Numbered from the stretch's first letter, positions 22,811-30,984 are shown. The stretch: DNA of 38,491 nucleotides from Verrucomicrobiota bacterium (GCA_018240025.1 JAFEGM010000102.1:1-38491); one strand, 5' to 3'. Numbers and translations are program-made. Notes: generated by a model from the sequence alone, not told the origin.

Positions 22811-24187
22811 TTAGGCGCTGATCACGCGGATGCCGCCGTAGTCGCACTTGCTGCCGGCCGAATTGGCGGCGGACTGGCGACCAAGGGCCCAGCCCCAGAC
22901 GAGCGTGGGGCTGTAGAACAGGTCGCCGGTGCCGACGGCCTGCCAGCTGACGCCGGCCATGGCCAGGCCGGTCATGGGATCGACCATGGCCTGCATGTTC
23001 ATGACCTGCTGAATACCGAGGCCTGCCGCGAGGCCGGCCTGGGCGAAGTTCTCGGGGACTCCGGCCAGCAGCGCGAGGGCGCGCTGATCGAAACCGAAGG
23101 CCACCAGGTTCTCCGTCTTCTTCAACGTGCCGCCCGAAATGTCGGTCGTGAAGTTCAGCGCGCTTCCGGTGGAGACCACCGTCAGGGTCAGCGTCGTGGT
23201 GCTGGGCACGCTGGCCACGCGATAGCGCGTGGTGGCGCTGGCGGTGATGCCGCTGCCGCCGGTGACGGTGGGGATGGTGACGATGTCGCCCACCGCGAGG
23301 CCGTGCGCCGCGTCGGTGGTGATGACGTCCGTGGAGGCCACGCCGGTGATGTTGAACGTCAAGCCATTGTTCGACGGGAAGTCGGGATACTCGATGATCT
23401 CCGCGAATCCTCCCACGTTCCGGAAAATGCGGTAGCCGTTGCCGGCGGGCTGCTGGCCGCTGTAGTCGCGCGAGGAGATGCGCACATCGGCCGCCAGCGT
23501 GGAGGCCACCGCCGAGTTCACGAGGAGCACGCGGCCCGTCGGCAGAGCGCCAACGGCGTTCATCTTCTCCGTCACGTCGTTCAGCATGTCGAAGTCGCAA
23601 TCGACGGTGGCGAACGTGGTTTCCCGCGTGAACCGGCGCGAATCGCACTTCGAAAGCGCGTCATCGATGACCGTCTTGGCGAGGACGTATCCGGTGTTAC
23701 TGATGCACTCATCGTAACGGTTTTTCTGGTCCTTGATGGCGTCCAGATGCTTGAACTGCAGCGGGACGTGCTTGTGCTGGTCGACCAGAACGTCCACATC
23801 GACCAGAAGGCTCCGGCCGGTCTGCGCCCCGTTAGCGTAACCAGTGGTCGCATCAACGGAGGCGGCCACTGGCAGCGTCGGAATGTGCGCCGTGTAAGTT
23901 TGGTTCAACTTTAGCGCGCTGGGCCGGAAATCGGTTCCGATGCGGTTGAGCGCAGGGAACCACTTGGCGAAGGTAGCCATGACGTCACCGAGGATCTCCT
24001 GCGACGTCAGGGTGACGCCGAGGAGCATGATGGTGATGACGCCGGCGGACACTCCCGGGGTGATGTCCGGGGCGGCCGAGGCGACGGCGGCCGGCGCAGG
24101 CGCAAAGGCCAGGCCGGCGACAAGCACACCAATGAAGGTGGCGAGGAGCAGGATCGCCAGAGAGGCGAAAGAGCGAAGGGATTTCAT
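22811..24187 (-). CDS. major capsid protein with signal-like N-terminus and inserted domain
   Basis: This 458-residue protein shows HK97-fold capsid features: GDVMATFAKWFPALNRIGTDFRPSALKLNQTYTAHIPTLP, VLVDQHKHVPLQFKHLDAIKDQKNRYDECISNTGYVL, and a C-terminal NLVAFGFDQRALALLAGVPENF. Two oddities are seen. Residues 1-40 (MKSLRSFASLAILLLATFIG onward) look like a Sec signal or membrane anchor. Residues about 278-359 are a beta insertion (TGVASTDVITTDAAHGLAVGD; TGSALNFTTDISGGTL) shared with tail tube and J. It follows the scaffold-like gene. No TYTGAC box at normal spacing is seen; TTTCAGACCC is a looser match. Confidence 0.82.
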   Translation of the reverse strand: MKSLRSFASLAILLLATFIGVLVAGLAFAPAPAAVASAAPDITPGVSAGVITIMLLGVTLTSQEILGDVMATFAKWFPALNRIGTDFRPSALKLNQTYTAHIPTLPVAASVDATTGYANGAQTGRSLLVDVDVLVDQHKHVPLQFKHLDAIKDQKNRYDECISNTGYVLAKTVIDDALSKCDSRRFTRETTFATVDCDFDMLNDVTEKMNAVGALPTGRVLLVNSAVASTLAADVRISSRDYSGQQPAGNGYRIFRNVGGFAEIIEYPDFPSNNGLTFNITGVASTDVITTDAAHGLAVGDIVTIPTVTGGSGITASATTRYRVASVPSTTTLTLTVVSTGSALNFTTDISGGTLKKTENLVAFGFDQRALALLAGVPENFAQAGLAAGLGIQQVMNMQAMVDPMTGLAMAGVSWQAVGTGDLFYSPTLVWGWALGRQSAANSAGSKCDYGGIRVISA

Positions 24188-24229
24188 GATTTCTGGGTCT
24201 GAAATTTGAAGTGAGAGGCGACTGGGGGA

Positions 24230-24751
24230 TCAGTTGCGGGAAAGATCCGGGTTGCGCAGCGCGCGGGACTTGGCGGTGAGCCGGCCCAGCTCGACCGGGT
24301 CCTTGGTCGCCTTGATGGCGGCCTGAACCTCCTCGAGCGTCTGCGGCTCGTTCGAGCCGCGCGGCTGATTCGAGGGAACGTCGGCGGGCGACTGGTAACC
24401 GAGCTGCGCGACCTGCGTCGCGACCGCGCGGGCCTGGGTTTTGGCCGAGCCTTCCAGCTGCGCGATGGTCTCGACCATCGTCTTGTGCTCTGCCGCGATG
24501 GGCTCCAGTTCGGCGTTCCGAGCAGTGAGCCGCGCGACCTCGGCGCGCAGATTCGCGATCTCGTTCGTCTGGGCGCTCGGATTGAAGAGAGCCTTCAGCC
24601 GATCGAGGGCGCCCGGCGTGGCCGGCGGCGCCTGCGGCTGAGTGGGACCGCCAGCGATGGGCGGAGGGGCGGACGGCGCCGGGGAGGCGGCCGGGTTTGC
24701 AGCGCCACCACCCTCCACGGCGGTGGCGTTCAGCAACGGGCGACGGATCAT
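24230..24751 (-). CDS. scaffold-like protein between protease and major capsid
   Basis: This protein is 173 residues from the ATG at 24751; a GTG at 24817 would add 22. A Pro/Ala-rich linker precedes a helical section (LDRLKALFNPSAQTNEIANLRAEVARLTARNAELEPIAAEHKTMVETIAQLEGSAKTQAR), probably a coiled coil. The C-terminal end is polar (EEVQAAIKATKDPVELGRLTAKSRALR). The place between the S49 protease and MCP, and the helical composition, fit a capsid scaffold. No family is assigned by sequence. Confidence 0.6.
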   Translation of the reverse strand: MIRRPLLNATAVEGGGAANPAASPAPSAPPPIAGGPTQPQAPPATPGALDRLKALFNPSAQTNEIANLRAEVARLTARNAELEPIAAEHKTMVETIAQLEGSAKTQARAVATQVAQLGYQSPADVPSNQPRGSNEPQTLEEVQAAIKATKDPVELGRLTAKSRALRNPDLSRN

Positions 24752-24820
24752 GGTCGGGTGGGTGCTATGTGGGTTTGATGAGGCCGGCGGCGGGATGCCC
24801 CCGGATGAAGCCCGCACCCG

Positions 24821-25651
24821 TCAAACGCGCGCGGATTGCTGCTGCGCCTGATGGATCATGTGCACCAGCTCCGGCAGACTCGGGACGAGGGCATCGACGA
24901 GGCCGACTCCCACCGCGCTGCTGGCCCGCAACCACGCGCCTTTGAGCGCAGGAATGTCTACCTGCCGAGACCGGCCGACGAGGGCGAGCATGCGCTGTTC
25001 CTCCTCGTCGACGCGGGCCTGATAGAACGCGCGCGCTTCGTCGGTCAGCGGCTCGCCCGGCGCCGGGGCATTCTTCAGGCTGCCGGTGCGGAAGACTTCG
25101 ATCTTCAACCCCTGCTGGGCGAACGCGGCCGACTGATCGAGCACGGCCGTGATCACTGCCACTCCGCCGACCGTGGACGAGGGCGCGGCCATGATCTGGT
25201 CGCACTGCGACGCCAGCACCCAGGCCGCGCTGCACATCTGGTCGGACGTGTAGGCGATCTTTCGCTTGGGGCAGGCGAAGAGCACGTCGGCCGTTTCCTC
25301 GAGGCCGCGCAGCATGCCGCCGGGGGACCGGAAATCGAGCACCAGCGTGTCGATCAGCGGATCGCCCACCGCCAGCCCGATCTGCTGGTCGATGGTGTTG
25401 TAGTCGCACATCCCGAAGTAGTCGACCTCATACCAAGCGAGGTGGCGGGCCAGGACGCCATAGACGGGGATCACGGCGACGCTGCCGGCCACGATCGTCT
25501 GAGGCCCGCAAGGGCGCCCATCCGGGCCGGCGGGGTCATCGGCGCGCAGGGCCTCGAGATGGGCGCGGACCTCCGCACGAAGGGCGGCGTGACGCGAAGG
25601 AAGGAGCGCCCAGGGCTCCTGAAACAGCAGATCGGCAAGCTGGGAGAGCAT
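24821..25651 (-). CDS. S49 (SppA/ClpP-like) prohead protease
   Basis: The protein is 276 residues from the ATG at 25651; an upstream ATG at 25696 is also in frame. This is the lambda C / S49 signal-peptide-peptidase-like fold: VIPVYGVLAR, LVLDFRSPGGML, and the region with Ser141 (QMCSAAWVLAS), the probable nucleophile. VGGVAVIT and Lys193 (TGSLKNAPAPGEPLT), the probable general base, follow. It matures the prohead between portal and capsid genes. The box TTTGACGCCCGCACTCGGC directly precedes the 25651 ATG. Confidence 0.88.
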   Translation of the reverse strand: MLSQLADLLFQEPWALLPSRHAALRAEVRAHLEALRADDPAGPDGRPCGPQTIVAGSVAVIPVYGVLARHLAWYEVDYFGMCDYNTIDQQIGLAVGDPLIDTLVLDFRSPGGMLRGLEETADVLFACPKRKIAYTSDQMCSAAWVLASQCDQIMAAPSSTVGGVAVITAVLDQSAAFAQQGLKIEVFRTGSLKNAPAPGEPLTDEARAFYQARVDEEEQRMLALVGRSRQVDIPALKGAWLRASSAVGVGLVDALVPSLPELVHMIHQAQQQSARV

Positions 25652-25735
25652 GCCGAGTGCGGGCGTCAAAGCGCAGGCGCGACATGCCTGCGACATGGCT
25701 ACAGAGTAAACGGGGCCGAGGAGGTAACTGCGTTG

Positions 25736-27328
25736 TTACAGTTCCTCTTCTGGATCATCCTGCCCGTCGGCGTTTGGGTCCTTCGGGCCGGCCTTTTCGG
25801 GCGCATACCACGCGGGCTGGTAGCCGGCGGCGCCGGGCGCGGCGGGGTAGGCCTCGGCCATCGACAGCCCCAGCTCGGCCATGCGCTTCTTCCGCCAGGC
25901 GATGAACTCCAGGTGCTGATTCACCTCCTCGAACACGTCCTGGCCGCGCATTGCAAACAGCCGAGTGGCCGTGATCAGGCCGGCCTGATACTGCTCGATG
26001 TGCAGCTTGCCGTCGCGGCCAAAATCGAGCGTCTGGCGCTCCGGCGGGATCCAGCCGTGCGCCCACCACTCGGGGTCGATGCTCTCGTCCGGGCCTTCAA
26101 GGTCGCCGCAGTCCAGGCCGGCGCCGATCGTGCTGATGTAGTCGTCGGCCAGATGGTGGTCGACGAGGTCCTGCTGCCTTGCAGCGCACATCGTCTGCGC
26201 GTCCGCGAGCACGTAGCGCGTATTCGCGCCCCCGAGCTTCGTCACGTTCCAGAGCAGCTCCGGGCTCATTTCCGCGCCCCAGGAGACTTTCTGGATGAAC
26301 GACCAGCTGAATTCGCGGGTGTTCTCGTGCGGGCGCTCATCGAGGAGCCGCTTGATATCCCACCCCGGCGGCAGCCTCGGGATCTCGGCCCCGGGCGTCT
26401 GCACGTCCTTCAGCGAAATGCTGGCGCCGGTGGCATCGGTGACGTTGGTCTTGCCACCCTGCCGGAAACGATCCTCGAGGCCGACGCCAGTCTGGGCACC
26501 CAACGCGGGCGCGATGTAGTAGGCGATCCGATGGGCCTCCTTGAGCCCTGCCATGACGGTGGCGTCGAGTTCGGTGATGTCGATCATCGGCGCCACCGCG
26601 TGCGCAAAGACGCTGGCGCCGTGAACCTGGCCGAACTGTTCAAGGTTCGTGTAGTAGGAGACGAACGCCGCCGGGACGATCCTCTCCGTGCCGTTGCGCT
26701 GCGGGAAGCGGTAGTGGGTGATGCGCTCGGCCGAGTCGAGCTTGCAGCCGTCGATCCAGCCGTCCGGGCTGGATTTCGGCGCGCCCGAAACGGCGATGGC
26801 AGAATAGAACGCTCGGAGCGCTCCGCCGCGAGCATCGCGCGCGCGCACTTTCACCATGCCCCCGTCCGTGACCATCGTCCGCACCGCCAGTCGCTGGGCT
26901 TTCCGGCCGGTGATCCGCTGCCGGACATCGTAGGTGATCGGGGAGTTGGCGCGGGCGTTGTAGTAGCGTTCGGCGCGGGCCCGGAAGGCAGTGTCCTTGT
27001 TCGTGGACTTCACGGCCAAGCCTGTGCCGGCGATCAGATTCACGAGGGCCCCGGCAAGGCGTCGAGCGAGGCCCAGATTGGCGCAGCACCAATGCACTCG
27101 ACGGGCGATCTCCTGCCGGCTGTAGCTATCGACCTCGCGCTGCGGATCGGTGGTGGGCCACCAAAGATAGCCGCGCTGGTGAGTGTTCCACGCGGCCTGA
27201 TAGCCGCTGCTGCCGATCAATTGGACGTTGCCGGCGAGGAGATCGGGGCCGCTCTGAACCATGGCCGGCCGGGCGGCGGCCGCGGCGGCGATGGCCTGGC
27301 GTTGCTGAAGTCGGGCGCGCTTGCTCAC
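25736..27328 (-). CDS. portal protein
   Basis: This 530-residue protein is of the lambda gpB portal family, with a GTG start. Visible conserved parts include REVDSYSRQEIARRVHWCCANLGLARRLAGALVNLIAGTG, ALRAFYSAIAVSGAP, FVSYYTNLEQFGQVHGASVFAHAVAPMIDITELDATVMAGLKEAHRIAYYIAP, and a C-terminal helical part ending in an acidic tail. It forms the vertex ring for packaging. It follows the W-like gene and precedes the protease, the usual head-gene order. A TYTGAC box lies 20 nt before the GTG. Confidence 0.92.
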   Translation of the reverse strand: MSKRARLQQRQAIAAAAAARPAMVQSGPDLLAGNVQLIGSSGYQAAWNTHQRGYLWWPTTDPQREVDSYSRQEIARRVHWCCANLGLARRLAGALVNLIAGTGLAVKSTNKDTAFRARAERYYNARANSPITYDVRQRITGRKAQRLAVRTMVTDGGMVKVRARDARGGALRAFYSAIAVSGAPKSSPDGWIDGCKLDSAERITHYRFPQRNGTERIVPAAFVSYYTNLEQFGQVHGASVFAHAVAPMIDITELDATVMAGLKEAHRIAYYIAPALGAQTGVGLEDRFRQGGKTNVTDATGASISLKDVQTPGAEIPRLPPGWDIKRLLDERPHENTREFSWSFIQKVSWGAEMSPELLWNVTKLGGANTRYVLADAQTMCAARQQDLVDHHLADDYISTIGAGLDCGDLEGPDESIDPEWWAHGWIPPERQTLDFGRDGKLHIEQYQAGLITATRLFAMRGQDVFEEVNQHLEFIAWRKKRMAELGLSMAEAYPAAPGAAGYQPAWYAPEKAGPKDPNADGQDDPEEEL

Positions 27329-27354
27329 GCGAACGCGCGAGGGTCAAAGGTCGG

Positions 27355-27534
27355 TCAGTGAGCCCCGCCAGCAAACACAGCGCGGATGCCCCACCACAGC
27401 CAGCGCAGAGAGACCGCATACGCTCCGGGCGAGTCGCAACAATCGCAATACGCTGCCTCAATGCTGAGGGCTGGCGTTAGGGCACAAACGCCGGGGTCAT
27501 GGAAGGGCTCAATGCCAGAGAACTTCAGTTTCAT
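27355..27534 (-). CDS. small Cys-rich hypothetical protein between W-like and portal genes
   Basis: This 59-residue frame starts at the ATG at 27534 (MKLKFSGIEPFHDPGVCALT). It has a YCDCCDSPGAY cysteine cluster, then hydrophobic SLRWLWWGIRAVFAGGAH. It lies in the gap between the portal and W-like genes and ends 27 nt before the portal GTG. Inside it at 27463-27480 (minus strand) is the sequence CTAACGCCAGCCCTCAGC, very like the start boxes found elsewhere but followed by ATT instead of ATG. A shorter frame from that ATT would be 37 residues. Real status is uncertain. Confidence 0.35.
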   Translation of the reverse strand: MKLKFSGIEPFHDPGVCALTPALSIEAAYCDCCDSPGAYAVSLRWLWWGIRAVFAGGAH

Positions 27535-27548
27535 TTTTCGAGCGATCG

Positions 27549-27860
27549 TCAAACCAGCACCATGCTGTTCCCGCGCGAAGTGCCCTGCGCGCTGGCGGGC
27601 ACGGCCGGCGCGTCGGGGTCGAGTTCGCGGATCAGGGCCTCGAGGGCGGCGCCGATCGCCCATTTCGGGATGTTCACCACCCCCTTGTTGAGCACTCCGC
27701 GCTCGAAACCGGTCTCGGTGATGATGACCTCGGTGTCGTCGACGCTGTAGAGCGTATCGGCAAGCGTCCGCAGCGATGTCAGCGTCATCGAACCGGCGGC
27801 CACCTTGCGGCGCCAGTAGCTGATGTAGTAGTCGATCTGCGCGTCGTAGGACTCGGCCAT
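27549..27860 (-). CDS. gpW-like head-tail joining protein
   Basis: This 103-residue protein starts MAESYDAQIDYYISYWRRKV at the ATG at 27860. It is a small helical/beta protein between terminase large subunit and portal, where lambda-like phages keep the W-type joining gene. Its second half DDTEVIITETGFERGVLNKGVVNIPKWAIG is beta-like. It starts just after the terminase stop; the box CTTGACCGCGGGAAATAGC (19 nt) contains that stop codon. Identity to W by family is inferred from order and size. Confidence 0.55.
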   Translation of the reverse strand: MAESYDAQIDYYISYWRRKVAAGSMTLTSLRTLADTLYSVDDTEVIITETGFERGVLNKGVVNIPKWAIGAALEALIRELDPDAPAVPASAQGTSRGNSMVLV

Positions 27861-27874
27861 GCTATTTCCCGCGG

Positions 27875-29713
27875 TCAAGACGCCGGCCGAAGCATGAACC
27901 AGATGACCAGCGCCTGTTTCGACGCGTCGCCCCAGTCGTTGCGCGTCTCAGGGTCGAGGAACACCTCACGGTCATTCACGATCGCCAGCCTCTCGGCCGA
28001 TAGTTCGCGGAACAGCGGTTCGGTGGCATCGACAGGCAGCCAGATCTTTGGCAGACGGTTCAGCTGCTCTCTCTCTTCCTCGTCGAGGGCCCCGCGATCG
28101 TGCTTCCCGAGCAGCTCGATGAGCCGCTTCATGCGAGTGATGTAGAACTGCCGCTTGATGAGGAAGTCCCGAAAGAAATAAGCCGGCTTCTTCTCTCCGC
28201 CGGGCAAGACAACGTCCGTTCGCCAGACAGGGTTTTTCGTCTCTTTGCTGCGCGCGCCTTTAGTGGTGTAAGCACCGTAGAGGAAGCGGTCATCGGCCGC
28301 GGCCACGAACGCGCGGATTTCGTCCGTCCGCTTGCCGTCGCCTTCGTCGATCACCAGGGCCTGTGGCAGCTGCGTCTGGCCTTCCGGCAGGGCCACCGGC
28401 TTCTCGGCTACGTCGGCCAGGAGCTTTCCAAAGTCCGTCGCCATGCCGTAATCGACCAAAAACCAGTCGCCGGCCGCGTTGAACGCTCCGACGACGAACT
28501 TGATGTAGGTGTCCTGCACGTCGCATTGCAGCGAGACGAGCCACGGCACGAATGGCAGCGTGCCGCGCCGATACGGCAGCAGGCCGAGCGGCCGCGTGAG
28601 CCGGCGCAAGGCCTGCTCGGCGATCGAGCCCGACTGCAGCTCAGGCCACAGGCCGAGGCGACCGATGCGAAAGGCGGCCTGGGCAGAGGTATCGTCGCCC
28701 GCCTTGATCCACTCGCAGGCCAGTTCACCCCAGGTGCAAAACATCGAGTAGAGGTCGCTGATGTGGCGCGACCGTTTCCGCGGGTGGGGCGCAAACTCGC
28801 CGGTATCGAAGTTGGTCCGCTCCCAGCCGTAGCCCGGCAGCTCCACGGCGGCCAGCATCATGCCCAGTTTGCGCCAGTGCTCGATGCGGCAGCCCTGGGC
28901 CGAGCACTCATACCACGTCTCGGCCAGCACCCGCTCGAGGTCGTAGCTACCGTCCTCCCGCCGGCAATGCTCATAACGGAGCTGCTCGAACACCAGCTCC
29001 TGGCGCGATCCGCAGTGAGGGCACGGCAGCTTGAACTTGCAGCGCGTGCCCGTCATGTATTCGCGGTATTCGATGCCGCGCTGCTCGCCGGGTTTGGTGA
29101 GCGTGTAGAGTTTGCGGCGGCCCTTACCGAGCGTCTTGAAGCGTTCCCGCGCGAGGTTGACCGTGTTTGGCGAGCCAGGCTTGGCCAGGTGTTTGGCCAG
29201 TTCGTCGAGGAAGATGGCGCCGAGGGCCTTATTTTCGAATGCGCCGGTGGCGTGCGAGCCCAGGAAGTGCACGACCATGTCGCGCAAATTCAAGAAGCCG
29301 GCGGCCAGGTCGTCGTCATTGCTGGGCAGCCGAGCGGCGATCTCGGGAATCGACCGCAGCGTCTCGATGAGGCGCACGCGCGAGATCTTCCGCACCTCGG
29401 CGTCCGACTCGACCGCGTAGGCGATGTTCGTCGGCGTGTGCGCGATGATGAAGCGCACGATGTTGAGCGCGATCTCGGTCACGCCGGCCTGGGCGCTCTT
29501 GATCCAGTGCTCCTCGTCCCAGTCTGGATCCAGCCAGGAGTCCATCATCCCCACCCCGTAGGGCGCGAGGGCGATCTTGTAGGGGCCGGCGTGGCCGGGA
29601 CTCTGCTTCTCGCTGAGGAAGACACGCGCGACCGCGAACTCACTCACCCGGACCGTGGTCGGGGCCGCGAACGCGCGCGCGAGAGCGTCAGGCAGCGCGG
29701 ACGTGTGCCACAT
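27875..29713 (-). CDS. terminase large subunit (lambda GpA family)
   Basis: This 612-residue protein carries the packaging ATPase and nuclease. The P-loop is of the lambda type: IKSAQAGVTE with Lys72 before the loop rather than the usual GKT/S, comparable to KSARVGYS in lambda gpA. Walker B is IFLDEL (Asp170-Glu171). A zinc knuckle CPHC and a later CSAQGC lie in the middle. The nuclease C-terminal part includes FVPWLVSLQCDVQDTYIKF and acidic motifs. It precedes the W-like, portal and protease genes as in lambda. It overlaps the small-subunit gene by 26 bp. Confidence 0.92.
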   Translation of the reverse strand: MWHTSALPDALARAFAAPTTVRVSEFAVARVFLSEKQSPGHAGPYKIALAPYGVGMMDSWLDPDWDEEHWIKSAQAGVTEIALNIVRFIIAHTPTNIAYAVESDAEVRKISRVRLIETLRSIPEIAARLPSNDDDLAAGFLNLRDMVVHFLGSHATGAFENKALGAIFLDELAKHLAKPGSPNTVNLARERFKTLGKGRRKLYTLTKPGEQRGIEYREYMTGTRCKFKLPCPHCGSRQELVFEQLRYEHCRREDGSYDLERVLAETWYECSAQGCRIEHWRKLGMMLAAVELPGYGWERTNFDTGEFAPHPRKRSRHISDLYSMFCTWGELACEWIKAGDDTSAQAAFRIGRLGLWPELQSGSIAEQALRRLTRPLGLLPYRRGTLPFVPWLVSLQCDVQDTYIKFVVGAFNAAGDWFLVDYGMATDFGKLLADVAEKPVALPEGQTQLPQALVIDEGDGKRTDEIRAFVAAADDRFLYGAYTTKGARSKETKNPVWRTDVVLPGGEKKPAYFFRDFLIKRQFYITRMKRLIELLGKHDRGALDEEEREQLNRLPKIWLPVDATEPLFRELSAERLAIVNDREVFLDPETRNDWGDASKQALVIWFMLRPAS

Positions 29714-30599
29714 CGGGGGACGGGAACGGCAGGGTGTGCGGCGCCCGGAATAGCGCCTCCTCGGAGCGGCGCACGTCCTCGACGGCCGCCGCGACGCGAT
29801 CGACGATCGCAGGGTCGAGGTCGGTCAGCGCGGCCCGCACCCGCTCCACCATGCTCCGGTGCATCGACCGGAGCGCATTGGCCAGCGTGGCCGCATCGGC
29901 GTCGACGTCGGACTTCAGGATGTAGTCGCCACGTTTGCGGCGCATTTCCTCCTGTTGGCTTTCCAGCTTCTGAAGCGTGGCGATGGCGCGCTGATATGCG
30001 CTCTCGCGGGTCGCAATGGTCTCAGGACGGCTCGATTTGTAGGCCTCGCACAGCCCCTGGAAGCAGGCGGCCACCGCCTGGCGGAGCCCTTCGATCTGCT
30101 GCTCGACGCTCTGGCCGACCATGGCGCTGATGTCGATTCCTGCCGCCGGCTGCGCGGTCGCCCCCTCCCCTGCCGGCGCCGGCGCCGCGCCCCCTCCCTT
30201 CTCAGCGAGAGCTACCAGCCGCGGGGGGATCTTGGCATTCAGCACCCGCGCATACCAATCCGCCATCTTGTGCGGCTCATTCAGGGGCGGCCAGTCCTTT
30301 GCATCGCGGCCGCGGGCCACCCAGGCCTTGATCGAGCGGTCCGACACCTCATAGGTGACCGCGTATTCCTTGTAGGGCCGGTAGGTCGACGGTCCCGGGA
30401 GGTCAGCGCGCAGCTCGAAAGTGTCGGCCGGCGCCGCGCCACTGCCAGGAGCCAGCCGCGCCAGCTCCGCCTCGACCAGTTCCAGGTCCGCCGCCGGCAG
30501 CCGCTCGCCCTTCTCGTATCGATCCAGCAGCACGACGACGCGCGCCCGGCGGATTTCCTCCGGGGTTTTTGCTGGCGCGAGCGCTTCGCCGTGGTTCAC
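29688..30599 (-). CDS. terminase small subunit-like DNA-packaging protein
   Basis: This 303-residue protein is adjacent to and overlapping the large subunit. A helix-turn-helix near residues 70-105 (YAVTYEVSDRSIKAWVARGRDAKDWPPLNEPHKMADWY) is typical of the DNA-recognition domain of small subunits. The remainder is long helical and coiled, including a Gln/Glu/Arg segment. GTG at 30599 is preferred because GGGG lies about eight bases before it; an in-frame TTG at 30617 would add six residues. The box TTTGACCGGGGAAGTGAGG directly precedes the GTG. Confidence 0.78.
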   Translation of the reverse strand: MNHGEALAPAKTPEEIRRARVVVLLDRYEKGERLPAADLELVEAELARLAPGSGAAPADTFELRADLPGPSTYRPYKEYAVTYEVSDRSIKAWVARGRDAKDWPPLNEPHKMADWYARVLNAKIPPRLVALAEKGGGAAPAPAGEGATAQPAAGIDISAMVGQSVEQQIEGLRQAVAACFQGLCEAYKSSRPETIATRESAYQRAIATLQKLESQQEEMRRKRGDYILKSDVDADAATLANALRSMHRSMVERVRAALTDLDPAIVDRVAAAVEDVRRSEEALFRAPHTLPFPSPDVAHVRAA

Positions 30600-30800
30600 C
30601 CTCACTTCCCCGGTCAAATACAGAGGGGAAGGGAAGCCGTTTTTCAGATTTTTGCGCGCGACGCGAGGTTTCGAGGCTTCCCGAGTCCGAAAAGGGCAGC
30701 GCGGTGAAGAGATTCCTTACGGCGGGGTAGTCCGCGGGGAAGCGCCTTCCCTTATCTAGCGAAGCGGAAGACTCACCTTTATTCAGCACTCTCTACATTC

Positions 30801-30821
30801 TTACCACCAGCACTCTGGTAA
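30801..30821. promoter_or_regulatory. dyad TTACC...GGTAA, possible operator
   Basis: TTACC at 30801-30805 and GGTAA at 30817-30821 are inverted, with the nested CCAG/CTGG pair inside. It lies about 10 bp downstream, in the leftward direction, of a TATAAG hexamer (minus strand, near 30829-30835). This is the expected place for a repressor site controlling leftward late transcription. Inference from position. Confidence 0.3.
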
Positions 30822-30848
30822 ACCTGCCTTATACCGATGACGAGAGAG

Positions 30849-30984
30849 GGTGACGAGACGAGGTGACGAGACGACTGCGAACACAAAAAGGCGAGCGCGA
30901 CGCGGCGAGGCGATGGCGATCGAGGGCGCGAGGGTGGCGAGTCCCTCCTCGCGGTGGCGAGAGGAGTGCAGAGTCGGTGACGAG
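30849..30984 (+). repeat. five direct repeats GGTGRCGAG
   Basis: GGTGACGAG occurs at 30849-30857, 30862-30870 and 30976-30984. GGTGGCGAG occurs at 30933-30941 and 30953-30961. Several partial GGCGAG copies lie between. All are in the same orientation. The 30849 and 30862 copies are 13 bp apart. Position between helicase and terminase genes suggests terminase-binding (cosB-like) sites or iterons for replication initiation. Confidence 0.7.

Noticed and set aside
24752..24817. Longer start for the scaffold-like gene (GTG at 24817)
   Set aside because: The extra 22 residues are Gly/Pro/Ser low-complexity and would begin four bases after the upstream stop. I kept the ATG at 24751, but the longer start remains possible.
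24836..27361. 841-residue plus-strand open frame
   Set aside because: Opposite protease and portal genes, which show clear family motifs.
30403..30789. Possible 128-residue minus-strand gene in the control region
   Set aside because: More than half of it overlaps the small-terminase gene in another frame; the sequence is Gly/Arg/Ala low-complexity and there is no motif.
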